Assembly: GCA_022561145.1 (NCBI GenBank)
Contig: JADFRS010000008.1
Coordinates: forward strand, 1-49,890
Source of the DNA: Gemmatimonadota bacterium
Lineage (GTDB): Bacteria; Gemmatimonadota; Gemmatimonadetes; Longimicrobiales; Gaopeijiaceae
Direction: 5' to 3'
Length of the DNA stretch: 49,890 bases
Part shown: positions 33,094-43,410 of the stretch, one piece after another
Numbering within the stretch: the stretch's first letter is position 1
Layout of the letters: every line of letters begins with the position of its first letter
Notes under the pieces: model-generated
Databases searched by the model: none
What the model was told of the DNA's origin: nothing
What the model saw: only the letters and a program-made list of their open reading frames with translations
Position numbers and translations under genes: made by a program

Positions 33094-36000
33094 ATGGGCT
33101 GGATAAAAGACATCGTCTCTCCCCAGACGAGGAAGTGGGAAGAGTTCTACCGCAACCGGTTCCAGCATGATCGTATCGTGCGCAGCACGCACGGCGTGAA
33201 TTGCACGGGCGGATGCTCGTGGCAGATCCACGTGAAGGACGGGATCGTCACCTGGGAGACACAGGCGCTCGATTACCCGCTCCTGGACGATAAGCTGCCG
33301 CCCTACGAGCCACGCGGATGCCAACGCGGGATCTCGTATTCGTGGTATCTCTACAGCCCGCTGCGCATCAAATACCCGTTGATCCGTAGTGCGCTGATCG
33401 ACGCGTACCGAGCCAAGAAGCGCGAAGTGGGTGGAGATCCCATGGCCGCGTGGAAGGCGCTCCAGGAAGACGATGCCGCACGCAAGACCTACCAGACCGC
33501 ACGCGGGAAGGGCGGTTTCCGCCGCACGTCTTGGGATGAGGTCCTGGAGATCATGGCCGTCGCCAACATCTACACGGCCCAGAAGTACGGCCCGGACCGG
33601 GTGATCGGCTTCAGCCCCATCCCCGCCATGTCCATGCTGAGTTACGCGGGCGGCAGCCGGTTCCTCCAACTGTTCGGCGGCGTCAACCTCAGCTTCTACG
33701 ACTGGTATTGCGACCTCCCCACGGCGTTCCCTGAGATCTGGGGCGAGCAAACCGACGTGTGTGAGAGCGCCGATTGGTTCAACGCGAAGATGATCGCGGA
33801 CATGGGTGCCTGTCTCAACATGACGCGCACGCCGGACTGCCATTTCTTTGCCGAGTCACGGCACAACGGGACCAAGGCCGTGGTGTTTTCGCCGGACTTC
33901 AGCCAGGTCTGCAAATACGCCGATCAGTGGGTCCCGCTACACGCGGGTAGCGACGGCGCCTTCTGGATGGCTACCACGCACGTGATCCTTAAGGAATTCC
34001 ACCACGAGAAGCAGACCCCGTACTTCCTCGACTACGTCAAGAAGTACACGGACAGCCCTTATCTCGTGAAACTCGAGAAGGATGGAAACAACTACAAGCC
34101 GGGTCGCCTGCTCCGGGCCAACGAAATCGCCGAGTACCGCGATATTTCCAACGGCGATTGGAAGTTCGTGAACATCGACGCGGCGAGCGGAAACTTCGTC
34201 GTGCCGAAGGGGAGTTCAGGCTCTCGTTGGGACGAGAAGCCGGGCAACTGGAACATGAAGCCCGAGAACGCGGCCAACGATCAAGCGTACGACCCGGTGC
34301 TGACGTTGTTGGGACGCTCGGAGAAAGTCGCCCAAACGGCCTTCACCGAGTTCGGATTGGACAATCACGTCTATCGCGGTGTTCCGGTCCTCGAGATCGA
34401 GACGGTAGACGGACCGGCCCTGGTGACCACCGTCTACGACCTCACCATGGCCCAGTACGGAGTGTCTCGCGGGTTGGCCGGCGACTACCCGGCCGACTAC
34501 ACCGACAGGGCCGCAGCGTACACGCCCGCCTGGCAGGAAATCTTCACGGGGGTCGCCGCCAGCACGGTGATCCAGTTCGCTCGGGAGTGGGCCAACACAG
34601 CCGATGCCACCGGCGGCAAGTGCATGATCATCATCGGCGCGGGCATCAACCACTGGTACCACTCCAACCTGATATACCGAGCGGGCGCCATGGCCCTGAT
34701 GCTCACGGGGTGTGTCGGCAAGAACGGTGGAGGCCTCAACCACTACGTGGGCCAGGAAAAGCTGGCCCCATCGGACTCGTGGGGTGCTATCGCATTCGGA
34801 AAGGACTGGCACGGTGCCATCCGCCTCCAACAGGCGCCCATCTGGCACTACATGAATACGTGCCAGTATCGCTATGACGGCCAGTTCTCACGTTACAACA
34901 CCGTCCCAGACAACGATCTCACGAGACAGCACACCGCCGACCAGATCTACAAGTCGGTGCGCATGGGATGGATGCCGTTCTACCCACAGTTCGACCAAAA
35001 CAGTCTCGAGTTGGGCAAGGAAGCCGTGGAGAGCGGCGCTGCCGACGATGACGCGGTCAAGAAGTACGTGCTGGAGAAACTCAAGGCCAAGACGCTCAAC
35101 TATGCCGTAAGCGACCCGGAGGCCGAGACCAGCTTCCCCCGCGTGTGGTACATCTGGCGCGGTAACGCGATCATGGGGAGCATGAAGGGCCACGAGTACG
35201 CCCTCAAGCACTACCTCGGTACCCACCACAACTCGATCGCCGAGGAATCCGAGGAACGCCCCACCGAAGTGAAGTGGCACGATGTCGCACCCGTCGGGAA
35301 GATGGACCTCATCATCGACCTCAACTTCCGGATGGACTCGTCGGCCCTCTACAGCGACATCGTGCTACCGGCCGCGTCGTGGTACGAGAAGGCCGACCTG
35401 AACAGCACCGACCTCCACTCGTTCCTCCATCCGCTGTCGGCCGCAATCGCGCCCGTGTGGGAGTCCAAGACGGACTGGAACATCTTCCGCGACATCGCCA
35501 AGGCCACGAGCGAGGCGGCGGCCGAGTACTTCCCGGAGGTTCAGAAAGACATCATCTCGGTGCCCATCGCGCACGACTCCGAGGGTGAGATCGCACAGCC
35601 GAAAATCAAGGACTGGTACCTGGACGAGTGCGAGGCTATCCCCGGGAAGACGATGCACGGCATCGAGGTCGTGGACCGGGACTATACGAAGATCTACGAG
35701 AAGTTCATCACGCTGGGCGATCGCATCCGCACGACCGGCCTGGGCGCTCACGGCAACCATTACGACTGCGCCGACGCCTTCGACGAGATGATCGAGTCCA
35801 ACCACTTCCCGGTGGAGCGCAACAACGGCAGCGTGCTCCCTTCGCTCAAGGAAGACGTGTGGGCCGCCGACGCCGTGCTGCACCTTTCGACGCTCACCAA
35901 CGGCGTGCTCAACGTGCGCGCCTACGAGAACGCCGAAAAGAAAACGGGCCTGGACCTGGCCCACCTGGGCGCCGGCAGCGCGGACGTCCGGATCAATTAC

Positions 36001-36711
36001 GCGGATCTGCAAGCCCAACCGCGCCGGTACAACACCTCGCCCCTCTGGTCAGGCTTGATGAACGACGGTCGGGCGTACGCGGCCTACACCTACAACGTCG
36101 AGCAACTGGTGCCGTGGCGCACGCTCACGGGGAGACAGCATTTCTACCTCGACCACGAGATGTACCTGGCGTACGGCGAGAATCTCCCGACCTACAAGCC
36201 GTCACCCAAGCCCGAAGCCTACGGCGACCTCAAGCAGACATTGAAGGACGGCGAGGCCCGCATACTCAATTGCCTCACGCCGCACGGAAAGTGGCACATC
36301 CACTCCACCTACATGGACAACCCTCGCATGCTGACCCTGTCGAGGGGCTGCGAGCCGGTGTGGATGAGCGAGGTGGACGCCAGGGAGCTCGGCATCCAGG
36401 ACAACGACTGGGTCGAGGTCTTCAACGATCACGGTGTCTATGCGGCCCGTGCCTGCGTGAGTGCGCGCATTCCGAAGGGCGTGTGCATCGTCTACCACGT
36501 ACCGGAACGCACGATCGGAATTCCGAAGTCCCCAACCCGCGGAAACAAGAGGGCAGGGGGCCACAACAGCTTCACCCGGATCCACCTCAAACCGAATTTC
36601 CTCGCCGGTGGCTACGGACAATTCTCGTACGGATTCAACTACTGGGGGCCGATCGCTCCCAACCGCGACACGCATGTCGTCGTGAAACGCATGGACAAGG
36701 TGGTGTTCTGA
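33094..36711 (+). CDS. narG: Respiratory nitrate reductase, catalytic alpha subunit
   Basis: A cytoplasm-facing Mo-bis-MGD subunit reducing nitrate to nitrite (1205 residues; the GTG at 33088 is an alternative start). The N-terminal [4Fe-4S] site is HxxxCxxxC in '[16 protein letters not shown]' near residue 32 with the last Cys in '[18 protein letters not shown]' near 73. The Mo-ligand Asp is in '[20 protein letters not shown]' near 205, followed by '[14 protein letters not shown]'. The C-terminal domain includes '[17 protein letters not shown]' and 'YHVPERTIG'. There is no twin-arginine signal, so it faces the cytoplasm unlike NarG of archaea and nitrite oxidoreductases. Context narGHJI-narK supports dissimilatory nitrate reduction. 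Confidence 0.95.
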   Translation: MGWIKDIVSPQTRKWEEFYRNRFQHDRIVRSTHGVNCTGGCSWQIHVKDGIVTWETQALDYPLLDDKLPPYEPRGCQRGISYSWYLYSPLRIKYPLIRSALIDAYRAKKREVGGDPMAAWKALQEDDAARKTYQTARGKGGFRRTSWDEVLEIMAVANIYTAQKYGPDRVIGFSPIPAMSMLSYAGGSRFLQLFGGVNLSFYDWYCDLPTAFPEIWGEQTDVCESADWFNAKMIADMGACLNMTRTPDCHFFAESRHNGTKAVVFSPDFSQVCKYADQWVPLHAGSDGAFWMATTHVILKEFHHEKQTPYFLDYVKKYTDSPYLVKLEKDGNNYKPGRLLRANEIAEYRDISNGDWKFVNIDAASGNFVVPKGSSGSRWDEKPGNWNMKPENAANDQAYDPVLTLLGRSEKVAQTAFTEFGLDNHVYRGVPVLEIETVDGPALVTTVYDLTMAQYGVSRGLAGDYPADYTDRAAAYTPAWQEIFTGVAASTVIQFAREWANTADATGGKCMIIIGAGINHWYHSNLIYRAGAMALMLTGCVGKNGGGLNHYVGQEKLAPSDSWGAIAFGKDWHGAIRLQQAPIWHYMNTCQYRYDGQFSRYNTVPDNDLTRQHTADQIYKSVRMGWMPFYPQFDQNSLELGKEAVESGAADDDAVKKYVLEKLKAKTLNYAVSDPEAETSFPRVWYIWRGNAIMGSMKGHEYALKHYLGTHHNSIAEESEERPTEVKWHDVAPVGKMDLIIDLNFRMDSSALYSDIVLPAASWYEKADLNSTDLHSFLHPLSAAIAPVWESKTDWNIFRDIAKATSEAAAEYFPEVQKDIISVPIAHDSEGEIAQPKIKDWYLDECEAIPGKTMHGIEVVDRDYTKIYEKFITLGDRIRTTGLGAHGNHYDCADAFDEMIESNHFPVERNNGSVLPSLKEDVWAADAVLHLSTLTNGVLNVRAYENAEKKTGLDLAHLGAGSADVRINYADLQAQPRRYNTSPLWSGLMNDGRAYAAYTYNVEQLVPWRTLTGRQHFYLDHEMYLAYGENLPTYKPSPKPEAYGDLKQTLKDGEARILNCLTPHGKWHIHSTYMDNPRMLTLSRGCEPVWMSEVDARELGIQDNDWVEVFNDHGVYAARACVSARIPKGVCIVYHVPERTIGIPKSPTRGNKRAGGHNSFTRIHLKPNFLAGGYGQFSYGFNYWGPIAPNRDTHVVVKRMDKVVF

Positions 36712-36747
36712 TGATCAGAGACTCGCGCCAGGGACGGGAGCGCTGAC

Positions 36748-38301
36748 ATGGATGTTCGTTCACAAATCTCGATGGTATTTCACCTCGATAAGTGCATCGG
36801 GTGCCACACGTGTTCGGTCGCCTGCAAGAACCTTTGGACCGACCGCAAGGGCGCCGAATACATGTGGTGGAACAACGTCGAGACCAAGCCCGGAACCGGA
36901 TACCCGGGCAAGTGGGAAGATCAGGATATCTACAAGGGTGGTTGGGAGAAGGATGGTGAAGGCATCCGGCTGAAGGGGGCCGGCAAGCCGAAGAGTCTCA
37001 CCAACATCTTCCACAATCCCCACATGCCGGTAATCGACGACTACTACGAGCCCTTCACCTTCAAATACCTCGACCTGATCGAGTCCTCGGCCGGCGACGA
37101 CCAGCCCACCGCGCGCCCGATTTCGATGATCACGGGCGAGCCGATGGACATCAAGATGGGTCCGAACTGGGACGACGACCTGAGCGGGTCGCCCGACTAC
37201 GCGCGGAACGATCCCAACTTCGCCAACCTCACGGACGCTGAGCAGGAGGCCATGTTCGAGCTCGAGCGCATGGCATTCTTCTACCTGCCACGCATCTGCA
37301 ATCACTGCCTGAACCCGGCGTGCGTGGCCTCGTGCCCGTCCGGCGCGATCTACAAACGCGGTGAAGACGGCGTGGTCCTGATCAACCAGGATGTGTGCCG
37401 AGGCTGGCGCATGTGTGTGACCGCCTGCCCCTACAAGAAGACCTACTACAACTGGAATACCGGGAAGTCGGAGAAGTGCATCCTGTGCTACCCGCGCATC
37501 GAGTCGGGCCTCGCACCAGTGTGCATGCACTCGTGCGTCGGGCGCATCCGCTATTTGGGCGTGATGCTTTACGACGCCGACCAGATCGAGGCCGTCGCCT
37601 CGGCGGACGAGGCCGATGTCGTGCAGCGCCAGATGGACATGATCCTCGACCCGTTCGATCCGGAGGTCGTTGCCGCGGCGATGGCGAACGGCGTGGCGGA
37701 CTCGACCATCGACTCAGCGCAGAAGTCGCCGACCTACAAGTTTGTGAAGATCTGGAACATGGCGCTGCCTCTGCATCCGGAATTCCGCACGCTACCGATG
37801 CTCTTCTATGTGCCGCCGCTCCTGCCGGTGGTGGCGACCGTTTCCGAGGCTGACCACAGCGAACGGGCCGGCGAGCTTCATGACATCGCGAAGCACTGGC
37901 CCGACAGCTGGCTCTACGACACCACCACGAAGGAGCTCTTCGGCACGATCGACGACGCCCGATTCCCCCTCGAGTACATGGCCAGTCTGTTCAGCGCCGG
38001 GGATACCACAGCCGTGGCGGACCGCCTGAAGAAGCTGATGGCCGTGCGCCTCCACCGGCGCCTCGTCACGGTCGGCGACGTGGCCAAGGAGACGGTGGAT
38101 GCGGCGCTCGCCGATACCAACCTCACACCCTTACTCGCCGACGAAATCTATTATCTGACTTCCTTGGCCAAGTTCGACGACCGCTTCGTGATTCCGGCCG
38201 CCCATCGAGAACAGGCCATCGAGATGATCGAGTTCACCGGTGACGTGAAGGGCAACACCGGCTTCGGATTCAAAGTCGGCTCCGCCGTGAGGGGGGCCTG
38301 A
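36748..38301 (+). CDS. narH: Respiratory nitrate reductase, Fe-S beta subunit
   Basis: The electron-transfer subunit between NarI hemes and NarG (517 residues). Four ferredoxin-like clusters are visible: 'CIGCHTCSVACKNLW' near residue 16, 'CNHCLNPACVASCPSGAIYK' near 184, 'CRGWRMCVTACPYKKTYYN' near 217, and 'CILCYPRIESGLAPVCMHSC' near 244. The Trp in 'CRGWRMC' takes the place of a Cys and is the usual NarH sign of a [3Fe-4S] cluster. The ATG follows GGGACGGGAGCG and lies 36 bases after the narG stop; narJ begins 2 bases after its end. The length is normal for the family. Confidence 0.95.
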   Translation: MDVRSQISMVFHLDKCIGCHTCSVACKNLWTDRKGAEYMWWNNVETKPGTGYPGKWEDQDIYKGGWEKDGEGIRLKGAGKPKSLTNIFHNPHMPVIDDYYEPFTFKYLDLIESSAGDDQPTARPISMITGEPMDIKMGPNWDDDLSGSPDYARNDPNFANLTDAEQEAMFELERMAFFYLPRICNHCLNPACVASCPSGAIYKRGEDGVVLINQDVCRGWRMCVTACPYKKTYYNWNTGKSEKCILCYPRIESGLAPVCMHSCVGRIRYLGVMLYDADQIEAVASADEADVVQRQMDMILDPFDPEVVAAAMANGVADSTIDSAQKSPTYKFVKIWNMALPLHPEFRTLPMLFYVPPLLPVVATVSEADHSERAGELHDIAKHWPDSWLYDTTTKELFGTIDDARFPLEYMASLFSAGDTTAVADRLKKLMAVRLHRRLVTVGDVAKETVDAALADTNLTPLLADEIYYLTSLAKFDDRFVIPAAHREQAIEMIEFTGDVKGNTGFGFKVGSAVRGA

Positions 38302-38303
38302 CC

Positions 38304-39020
38304 ATGCATCCATTCACCCACTACGAGCACCTCGCCGTGCTCTTCGACTATCCCCAACTCGACTACCCGACGTGGGTTCAAGGCACCTATGACGCGCTCG
38401 CCGGCCGGTACGTTCTCGCGGCCGCTGAGATCGCGGTCCTCGCTCAGGTATTGCCGAGCGAAGGAGGTCCATTCACCCCGGAGCAACTGGACGAAGTCCA
38501 GGAGATCTTCACACGCTCCTTCGACGTCCAGGCCATCACCACGCTCGGCGTGGGCTACGTCATGTTTGGTGACGATTACAAGCGCGGCGAATTGTTGGTG
38601 AACCTGAACCGCGAGCTCGCCCTAGTCGGAATCGACCCAGGCACCGAACTGTCCGACCACCTCCCCAATGTGCTCCGCCTGGTCGCGCGTTGGGAGGACC
38701 GAGACCTGGCCCGCGAGTTCGTCGAAGAGATTCTGCATCCGGCAATTCAGATGATGATCTCCGAGTTCGGCGAGCGCCGGATCGACGCACGTAACGGCCT
38801 TTACCAGAAGCACTTCAAGACACTGATCGTCTCGTCGGCCGAGCGCGGAACCATGTTCCGCGAGCCACTCACGGCCGTCCTTGAAGTTCTGCGCGATGAC
38901 TTCGGCCTGGGCGAGTGGACACCGCCCGAACATAACAACGACTTCTTGCGGTCCGTCGGGCGTGAACTGGAAATCGAAGCATCGCGCGGTAAGCCGACCA
39001 AGTCGGGGAGAATGCTATGA
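38304..39020 (+). CDS. narJ: Nitrate reductase molybdenum cofactor assembly chaperone
   Basis: A 238-residue TorD/NarJ-type cytosolic chaperone that binds NarG before cofactor insertion and membrane attachment. It is mostly alpha-helical, starting 'MHPFTHYEHLAVLFDYPQLD' with the conserved early 'LFDYP', and includes 'LSDHLPNVLRLVARWEDRDL' near 112, the 'DHLP' motif of this family. It starts two bases after narH and its end overlaps the narI start (ATGA). Sequence alone would be weak evidence for function; position in narGHJI is decisive. Confidence 0.92.
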   Translation: MHPFTHYEHLAVLFDYPQLDYPTWVQGTYDALAGRYVLAAAEIAVLAQVLPSEGGPFTPEQLDEVQEIFTRSFDVQAITTLGVGYVMFGDDYKRGELLVNLNRELALVGIDPGTELSDHLPNVLRLVARWEDRDLAREFVEEILHPAIQMMISEFGERRIDARNGLYQKHFKTLIVSSAERGTMFREPLTAVLEVLRDDFGLGEWTPPEHNNDFLRSVGRELEIEASRGKPTKSGRML

Positions 39021-39745
39021 CCGCGCTCGATACGTTTCTTTTCGTGGCGTTTCCCTACGTGGCCGTGATCACGTTCGTGGTCGGCGTCCTCTATCGGTGG
39101 AAGCGGAAGGGCTTCACGGTTACGTCCCTCTCCTCCCAGTTTCTCGAGGGGAAGATGCTCTTTTGGGGCACGATCCCGTTCCACATCGGCATTCTTGTGG
39201 TTTTCCTCGGGCATCTCGTGGCATTCATGCTCCCCCAGGCGACGCTCGCGTGGAATAGTCAGCCCCTGCGCCTCATCATCCTCGAAGGCACGGCGTTCGT
39301 ATTCGGGCTCACCGTGTTGATCGGACTCGCGGCGCTGATGTACCGCCGGTTCACCAATCCCCGCATACGGGCCGTGACCACCCCCATGGACATCGGCATC
39401 GAGCTGCTTCTCCTCGCCCAGGTGATCCTCGGGGTCTGGATCGCGTTGGGATTCCGTTGGGGGTCGTCCTGGTTTGCAGCCGACCTATCCCCTTACCTGT
39501 GGTCGTTGGTGAGGTTCTCGCCGGATCCGTCGGCCGTATTCGCTCTGCCATGGGTCATCAAGCTCCATATCGTCGGGGCGTTCGCACTCGTCTTCATGGT
39601 GCCCTTCACGCGCCTCGCACACGTGATCGTAGCGCCGCTCAACTATCTCGTCCGGCCGTATCAACAAGTCATTTGGAACTGGGATAGGAAGGCGATTCGC
39701 GATCCGAGCACGGCATGGAGCGCTGCCCGGCCGAAAGCGAACTGA
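39017..39745 (+). CDS. narI: Respiratory nitrate reductase, diheme cytochrome b gamma subunit
   Basis: The quinol-oxidising membrane subunit of 242 residues with five hydrophobic helices. Histidines that would ligate the two b hemes are in 'GTIPFHIGILVVFLGHLVAF' (helix 2, near residue 53) and 'PWVIKLHIVGAFALVFMVPF' plus 'RLAHVIVAPLNYLVRPYQQV' near the end. 'LEGKMLFWG' just before helix 2 and the C-terminal 'YLVRPYQ' are typical of NarI. It overlaps narJ by four bases. A 53-base gap separates it from narK. Confidence 0.93.
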   Translation: MTALDTFLFVAFPYVAVITFVVGVLYRWKRKGFTVTSLSSQFLEGKMLFWGTIPFHIGILVVFLGHLVAFMLPQATLAWNSQPLRLIILEGTAFVFGLTVLIGLAALMYRRFTNPRIRAVTTPMDIGIELLLLAQVILGVWIALGFRWGSSWFAADLSPYLWSLVRFSPDPSAVFALPWVIKLHIVGAFALVFMVPFTRLAHVIVAPLNYLVRPYQQVIWNWDRKAIRDPSTAWSAARPKAN

Positions 39746-39798
39746 TCCGCGTCACCCACTAGGCGGGGTACTCGGGCCACACTTCAATCGGAGTCGAG

Positions 39799-41250
39799 TT
39801 GACCAAGGAGCTCGGAAGAGCGCATACCATTCTCGCGCTCAATACGCTCGCCTTCACGGTCTGCTTTGCCGCTTGGATGCTGAACGGCGTCCTCGTGACC
39901 TTCCTGGTCGAGAACCGAGTCTTCGATTGGTCGGCCGGCCAGATGGGCTGGCTCATCGGTATCCCAGTACTTACGGGTTCCCTTGTGCGGCTTCCGCTCG
40001 GAATGGCCACGGACAGGTTCGGCGGCCGACCCGTCTACACGCTGCTCATGCTGGCGGCGGCCGTCCCCATGTTCTTCCTGGGCCACGCCGACTCCTACCG
40101 GGAGTTCATGCTGCTGAGCCTGGGATTCGGATTGACCGGCGGATCCTTCGCTGTCGGCATCGCGTTCACCTCGGTCTGGTACTCGAGAGAACACCAGGGC
40201 ACCGCTCTGGGCATCTTCGGAGCCGGCAACGCGGGCGCGGCTCTCACCGTAATGGGTGCGCCGACGTTGCTCAACAGGCTCACGGACAACGGCGCCAACC
40301 TCGACGGCTGGCGTTCGCTGCCTGTGTACTATGCCGCTGCGCTCGTCGTCATGGCCGTTCTGTTCTTCCTGGGCACGAAGAACAAGACGGCCGAGGGCGC
40401 CGATACCAAGACCATCAAGAAGATGCTTGCCCCATTGGCGCACATGAGGGTGTGGCGCTTCGGGCTCTATTACTTCTTGGTCTTCGGCGGCTTCGTAGCG
40501 CTCGCCCAGTGGCTGGTTCCGTACTATGTGAACGTGTACGCCATGCCTCTGGTCACGGCCGGACTGATGACGTCCATCTTCTCGCTGCCGTCGGGCCTGA
40601 TCCGGGCCCTGGGCGGGTGGTTTTCCGACCTGTTCGGGGCGCGGCGCGTGCTCTACTCGGTGCTGAGCGTGGTGGGGATCTGCTGTTTCCTGCTGATCTT
40701 TCCCAAGATGGACATCGAGTCTCCGGGGCGCGGAGTGATGGCCCGTAGCGCCGGGACCGTCACGGAAGTCACGCCGACCATGATCACGGTCGAGGATCGC
40801 ACCTATGCGGTCATCTCAGAGCCGCCCGATCAACCCAGAGAGGGTTTCCTGCCCTGGCCGGTGGTCAAGAGCTGGCAGGAGCCGCAGGTCGAAGTAGGCG
40901 ACGAGGTCGTGCGGCGGCAACTGCTCGCCGACGGCATGACCCACATCTACTTCCAGGCGAACGTGGGGATCTTCACGCTACTCGTGTTCATCATCGGCAT
41001 CGCCATGGGGGTCGGAAAGGCAGCCGTCTACAAGTACATCCCGGACTATTTCCCCGACGATGTAGGCGTCGTAGGCGGCATCGTCGGCGTCTTGGGAGGA
41101 CTCGGGGGCTTCGTCTGCCCCATCATCTTCGGATCGTTACTCGACTCGCTAGGCCTCTGGACCACGACCTGGATGTTCCTGTTCCTGGTCACGGTCGCCT
41201 GCCTCGTGTGGCTGAGCCTCGTCGTCCGCCGCATCTCACGCCAGATCTAG
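39799..41250 (+). CDS. narK: NarK-type nitrate/nitrite transporter with a soluble insertion
   Basis: A major-facilitator nitrate/nitrite porter of 483 residues starting with TTG (CGGAG upstream). Signature segments are 'FAAWMLNGVLVTFLVEN', 'GWLIGIPVLTGSLVRLPLG', 'GFGLTGGSFAVGIAFTSVWY' near 115 and 'GNAGAALTVMGAP' near 140 (nitrate signature). Between helices in the second half, residues about 310-385, there is an unusual hydrophilic insertion beginning 'ESPGRGVMARSAGTVTEVTP' and including 'VEDRTYAVISEPPDQ', which looks like a small beta-rich domain. It may sense or gate transport on the cytoplasmic side. The gene follows narI and ends 11 bases before the second narK. Confidence 0.88.
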   Translation: MTKELGRAHTILALNTLAFTVCFAAWMLNGVLVTFLVENRVFDWSAGQMGWLIGIPVLTGSLVRLPLGMATDRFGGRPVYTLLMLAAAVPMFFLGHADSYREFMLLSLGFGLTGGSFAVGIAFTSVWYSREHQGTALGIFGAGNAGAALTVMGAPTLLNRLTDNGANLDGWRSLPVYYAAALVVMAVLFFLGTKNKTAEGADTKTIKKMLAPLAHMRVWRFGLYYFLVFGGFVALAQWLVPYYVNVYAMPLVTAGLMTSIFSLPSGLIRALGGWFSDLFGARRVLYSVLSVVGICCFLLIFPKMDIESPGRGVMARSAGTVTEVTPTMITVEDRTYAVISEPPDQPREGFLPWPVVKSWQEPQVEVGDEVVRRQLLADGMTHIYFQANVGIFTLLVFIIGIAMGVGKAAVYKYIPDYFPDDVGVVGGIVGVLGGLGGFVCPIIFGSLLDSLGLWTTTWMFLFLVTVACLVWLSLVVRRISRQI

Positions 41251-41261
41251 GAGGCCAAAAC

Positions 41262-42854
41262 GTGGAGGCCGTTGGTGTAGATCAAGAGAACACAGAATCC
41301 CGGGAAACTCCCGGGGGACTGTCGGACTGGAACGTCGAGGATGCGAGCTTCTGGGCCAAGACGGGTAGGAAGACCGCGTTCCTGAATCTCATTATCTCCA
41401 TTCCGTGTCTCCTCCTGGCGTTCGCGGTCTGGCTCTTCTGGTCGATCATCATCGTCCAGATGGGGTCGCTGGGTTTCCCATTCTCAACAACTGAGCTCTA
41501 TACGCTGCCCGCCGTTGCCGGCTTGGCGGGAGCGACGCTTCGGATCCCCAACTCGTTCATGATCGCCATCGGGGGCGGCCGCAACGTCATCGGTGTCACC
41601 ACGGCTCTCATGATCATCCCCACTCTGGGTGTCGGCCTAGCACTTCAGGATCCCACCACGAGTTATATGTCCTTCGTCGTGTTGGCGGTTCTGAGCGGTA
41701 TTGGCGGAGGCGCCTTCGCCTCGTCCATGTCCAATATCAGTTTTTTCTTTCCCAAGCGGATGCAGGGTCTGTCGCTCGGCCTCAACGCCGGTCTAGGCAA
41801 CGTGGGCGTGAGCATCATGCAGGTGCTTCTACCCTGGGTCATGGGCTTCGCCGTGTTGGGTGCGTTCAGCGGCGATCCGAGCCAACTCCCGGACAGCCTC
41901 GGGGGCGCCCTCGTGTGGATCCAGAACGCCGGCCTGGTCTGGGTACCGGCCTTGGTGGTTCTGACAGTCCTCGCGTTCGCATTCATGAACAACCTGCACT
42001 CGGTCGGCACGGCACCGATAGCGATCGGAAAGGTGCTTTGGCTGGAGTTGATGGGCTTCGGCGGAGCCGCCTTCGGTGTGTGGCTGCTCCTGGGCGTCGA
42101 TCTAGGACTGCCAGACCTGCTCAAGGTTTTCCTGGTCCTCGGGCTTACGATCGGCATGACCCTGCTGCTCATGCGTTACTTGAGCCCAAGGGCCGTAAGA
42201 GACAATTTGACAGGGCAGTTCGCGATCTTCAAGGAGAGGCACACTTGGGTCATGACGTGGCTCTACGTCATGACCTTCGGCTCCTTCATCGGCTACTCGG
42301 CAGCGTTCCCCAAGCTCATCCAGGACGTCTTCGGCACACTACAGGACGGGACGCTCAACCCGAACGCGCCGAATCCGCTTCGGTACGCGTGGCTCGGTCC
42401 TTTGGTGGGATCGCTGGTCAGGCCGTTCGGGGGCTGGATCTCCGACAAGCTCGGCGGCGCGCGCGTCACCCACTGGGACACGATCGTGATGATCGGCGCG
42501 GCGCTCGGAGTGGCCTACTACGTGAAAGCCGCGGGTGCCGCAGCGGCTCCCGAAGTATACTGGTGGCCGTTCTTCTGGCTGTTCATGCTGCTGTTCGTGA
42601 CCACAGGCATCGGCAACGGGTCTACGTTCCGGATGGTGCCGATCATCTTCAAGCCCTCGATGGCTGGCCCCGTGCTGGGCTGGACCTCTGCGGTGGCCGC
42701 ATACGGAGCTTTCCTGATCCCACGGATTTTCGGCGGGCAGATCGAAGCGGGAACCCCGGAGTACGGCCTCTACGGGTTCGCCGCGTATTACGTGAGTTGC
42801 CTCGGTGTGAACTGGTGGTTCTACGCCCGGAAAGGTGCTGAAATCCCATGCTGA
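41262..42854 (+). CDS. narK: Second NarK-type nitrate/nitrite transporter (NarK2-like)
   Basis: A 530-residue MFS transporter from the GTG 'VEAVGVDQENTES', chosen because AGGAGG lies 7 bases upstream; the ATG at 41208 lies within the previous gene. The N-terminal 35 residues are hydrophilic, then 12 helices with 'AGLAGATLRIPNSFMIAIGG' near 98, 'GIGGGAFASSMSNISFFFP' near 150 and 'LSLGLNAGLGNVGVSIMQVL' near 178, the nitrate signature, plus 'RPFGGWISDKLGG' near 385 and 'GIGNGSTFRMVPIIFKP' near 450. Two NarKs in tandem, one antiporter-like and one symporter-like, occur in several denitrifiers. A small hairpin follows the stop. Confidence 0.9.
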   Translation: MEAVGVDQENTESRETPGGLSDWNVEDASFWAKTGRKTAFLNLIISIPCLLLAFAVWLFWSIIIVQMGSLGFPFSTTELYTLPAVAGLAGATLRIPNSFMIAIGGGRNVIGVTTALMIIPTLGVGLALQDPTTSYMSFVVLAVLSGIGGGAFASSMSNISFFFPKRMQGLSLGLNAGLGNVGVSIMQVLLPWVMGFAVLGAFSGDPSQLPDSLGGALVWIQNAGLVWVPALVVLTVLAFAFMNNLHSVGTAPIAIGKVLWLELMGFGGAAFGVWLLLGVDLGLPDLLKVFLVLGLTIGMTLLLMRYLSPRAVRDNLTGQFAIFKERHTWVMTWLYVMTFGSFIGYSAAFPKLIQDVFGTLQDGTLNPNAPNPLRYAWLGPLVGSLVRPFGGWISDKLGGARVTHWDTIVMIGAALGVAYYVKAAGAAAAPEVYWWPFFWLFMLLFVTTGIGNGSTFRMVPIIFKPSMAGPVLGWTSAVAAYGAFLIPRIFGGQIEAGTPEYGLYGFAAYYVSCLGVNWWFYARKGAEIPC

Positions 42855-42870
42855 CCCCCTCTCGAGGGGG
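42855..42870 (+). terminator. Hairpin after the second narK
   Basis: CCCCCT-CTCG-AGGGGG lies immediately after the stop. It is followed by TTGAATCCTCG rather than a T run, so it probably attenuates transcription or protects mRNA ends. Confidence 0.4.
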
Positions 42871-42896
42871 TTGAATCCTCGTTAGGGAGAGCCGAC

Positions 42897-43386
42897 ATGC
42901 CCCGACCTCGACATACTACTGTGGGAAGGACTCATCACTGGCCTGATCGGAGCCGCCGCGGTGGCGTTCTGGTTTCTGTTGGTCGACGTGGTTGCGGGCC
43001 ACCCCTTCTACACGCCGGCCATTCTCGGGTCGGCGGCGACCATCGGCCTCAGAGATCCTGACTTGGTGGTGATCAGCATCCAGTCCGTTGGGGCCTACAC
43101 CGCGTTCCACCTGCTCGCGTTCTTCGCGGTCGGGGTGGTCGCCTCGGTCCTCGCGCACGAAGCCGAAAAGTCGCTCCACGTCCTTTGGCTGGTCGTCGAG
43201 TTCTTTCTGATCTTCGAGTTTGCGTTCTACGCAGCGGTGGGCCTGGTCTTCGCGCCTCTCCTGGCCGAGCTGGCCTGGATCAATGTGGCCGTCGGAAACT
43301 TCATCGCAGCAGCCGGCATGGGTTACTATCTGTGGCACGCCCACCCGACCATCGGCGAGCAGTTGGCCGCGCCATCAGAGGGCTGA
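42897..43386 (+). CDS. Small polytopic membrane protein, apparent +1 frameshift near its start
   Basis: From GTG at 42961 the frame encodes 141 residues with four hydrophobic helices ('MAFWFLLVDVVAGHPFYTPA...', ending 'GYYLWHAHPTIGEQLAAPSE'). Upstream the same frame continues as 'DLDILLWEGLITGLIGAAAV', clearly part of a first membrane helix, but has no start. An ATG at 42897 with AGGGAGAG upstream would fit exactly if the run of four C in ATGCCCCGACC had three, giving 'MPDLDILLWEGL'. So either one base was inserted in the homopolymer (mutation or sequencing error) or a shorter protein starts at 42961. It is the last gene of the plus-strand nitrate block. I do not recognise the family. Confidence 0.6.
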
Positions 43387-43410
43387 CGGGACGTCCCGCA
43401 GGCGGGGCAC

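Noticed and set aside
33094-36711. Nitrite oxidoreductase or perchlorate reductase alpha subunit
   Set aside because: No twin-arginine signal, and narJ, narI and two narK genes follow in the classical order.
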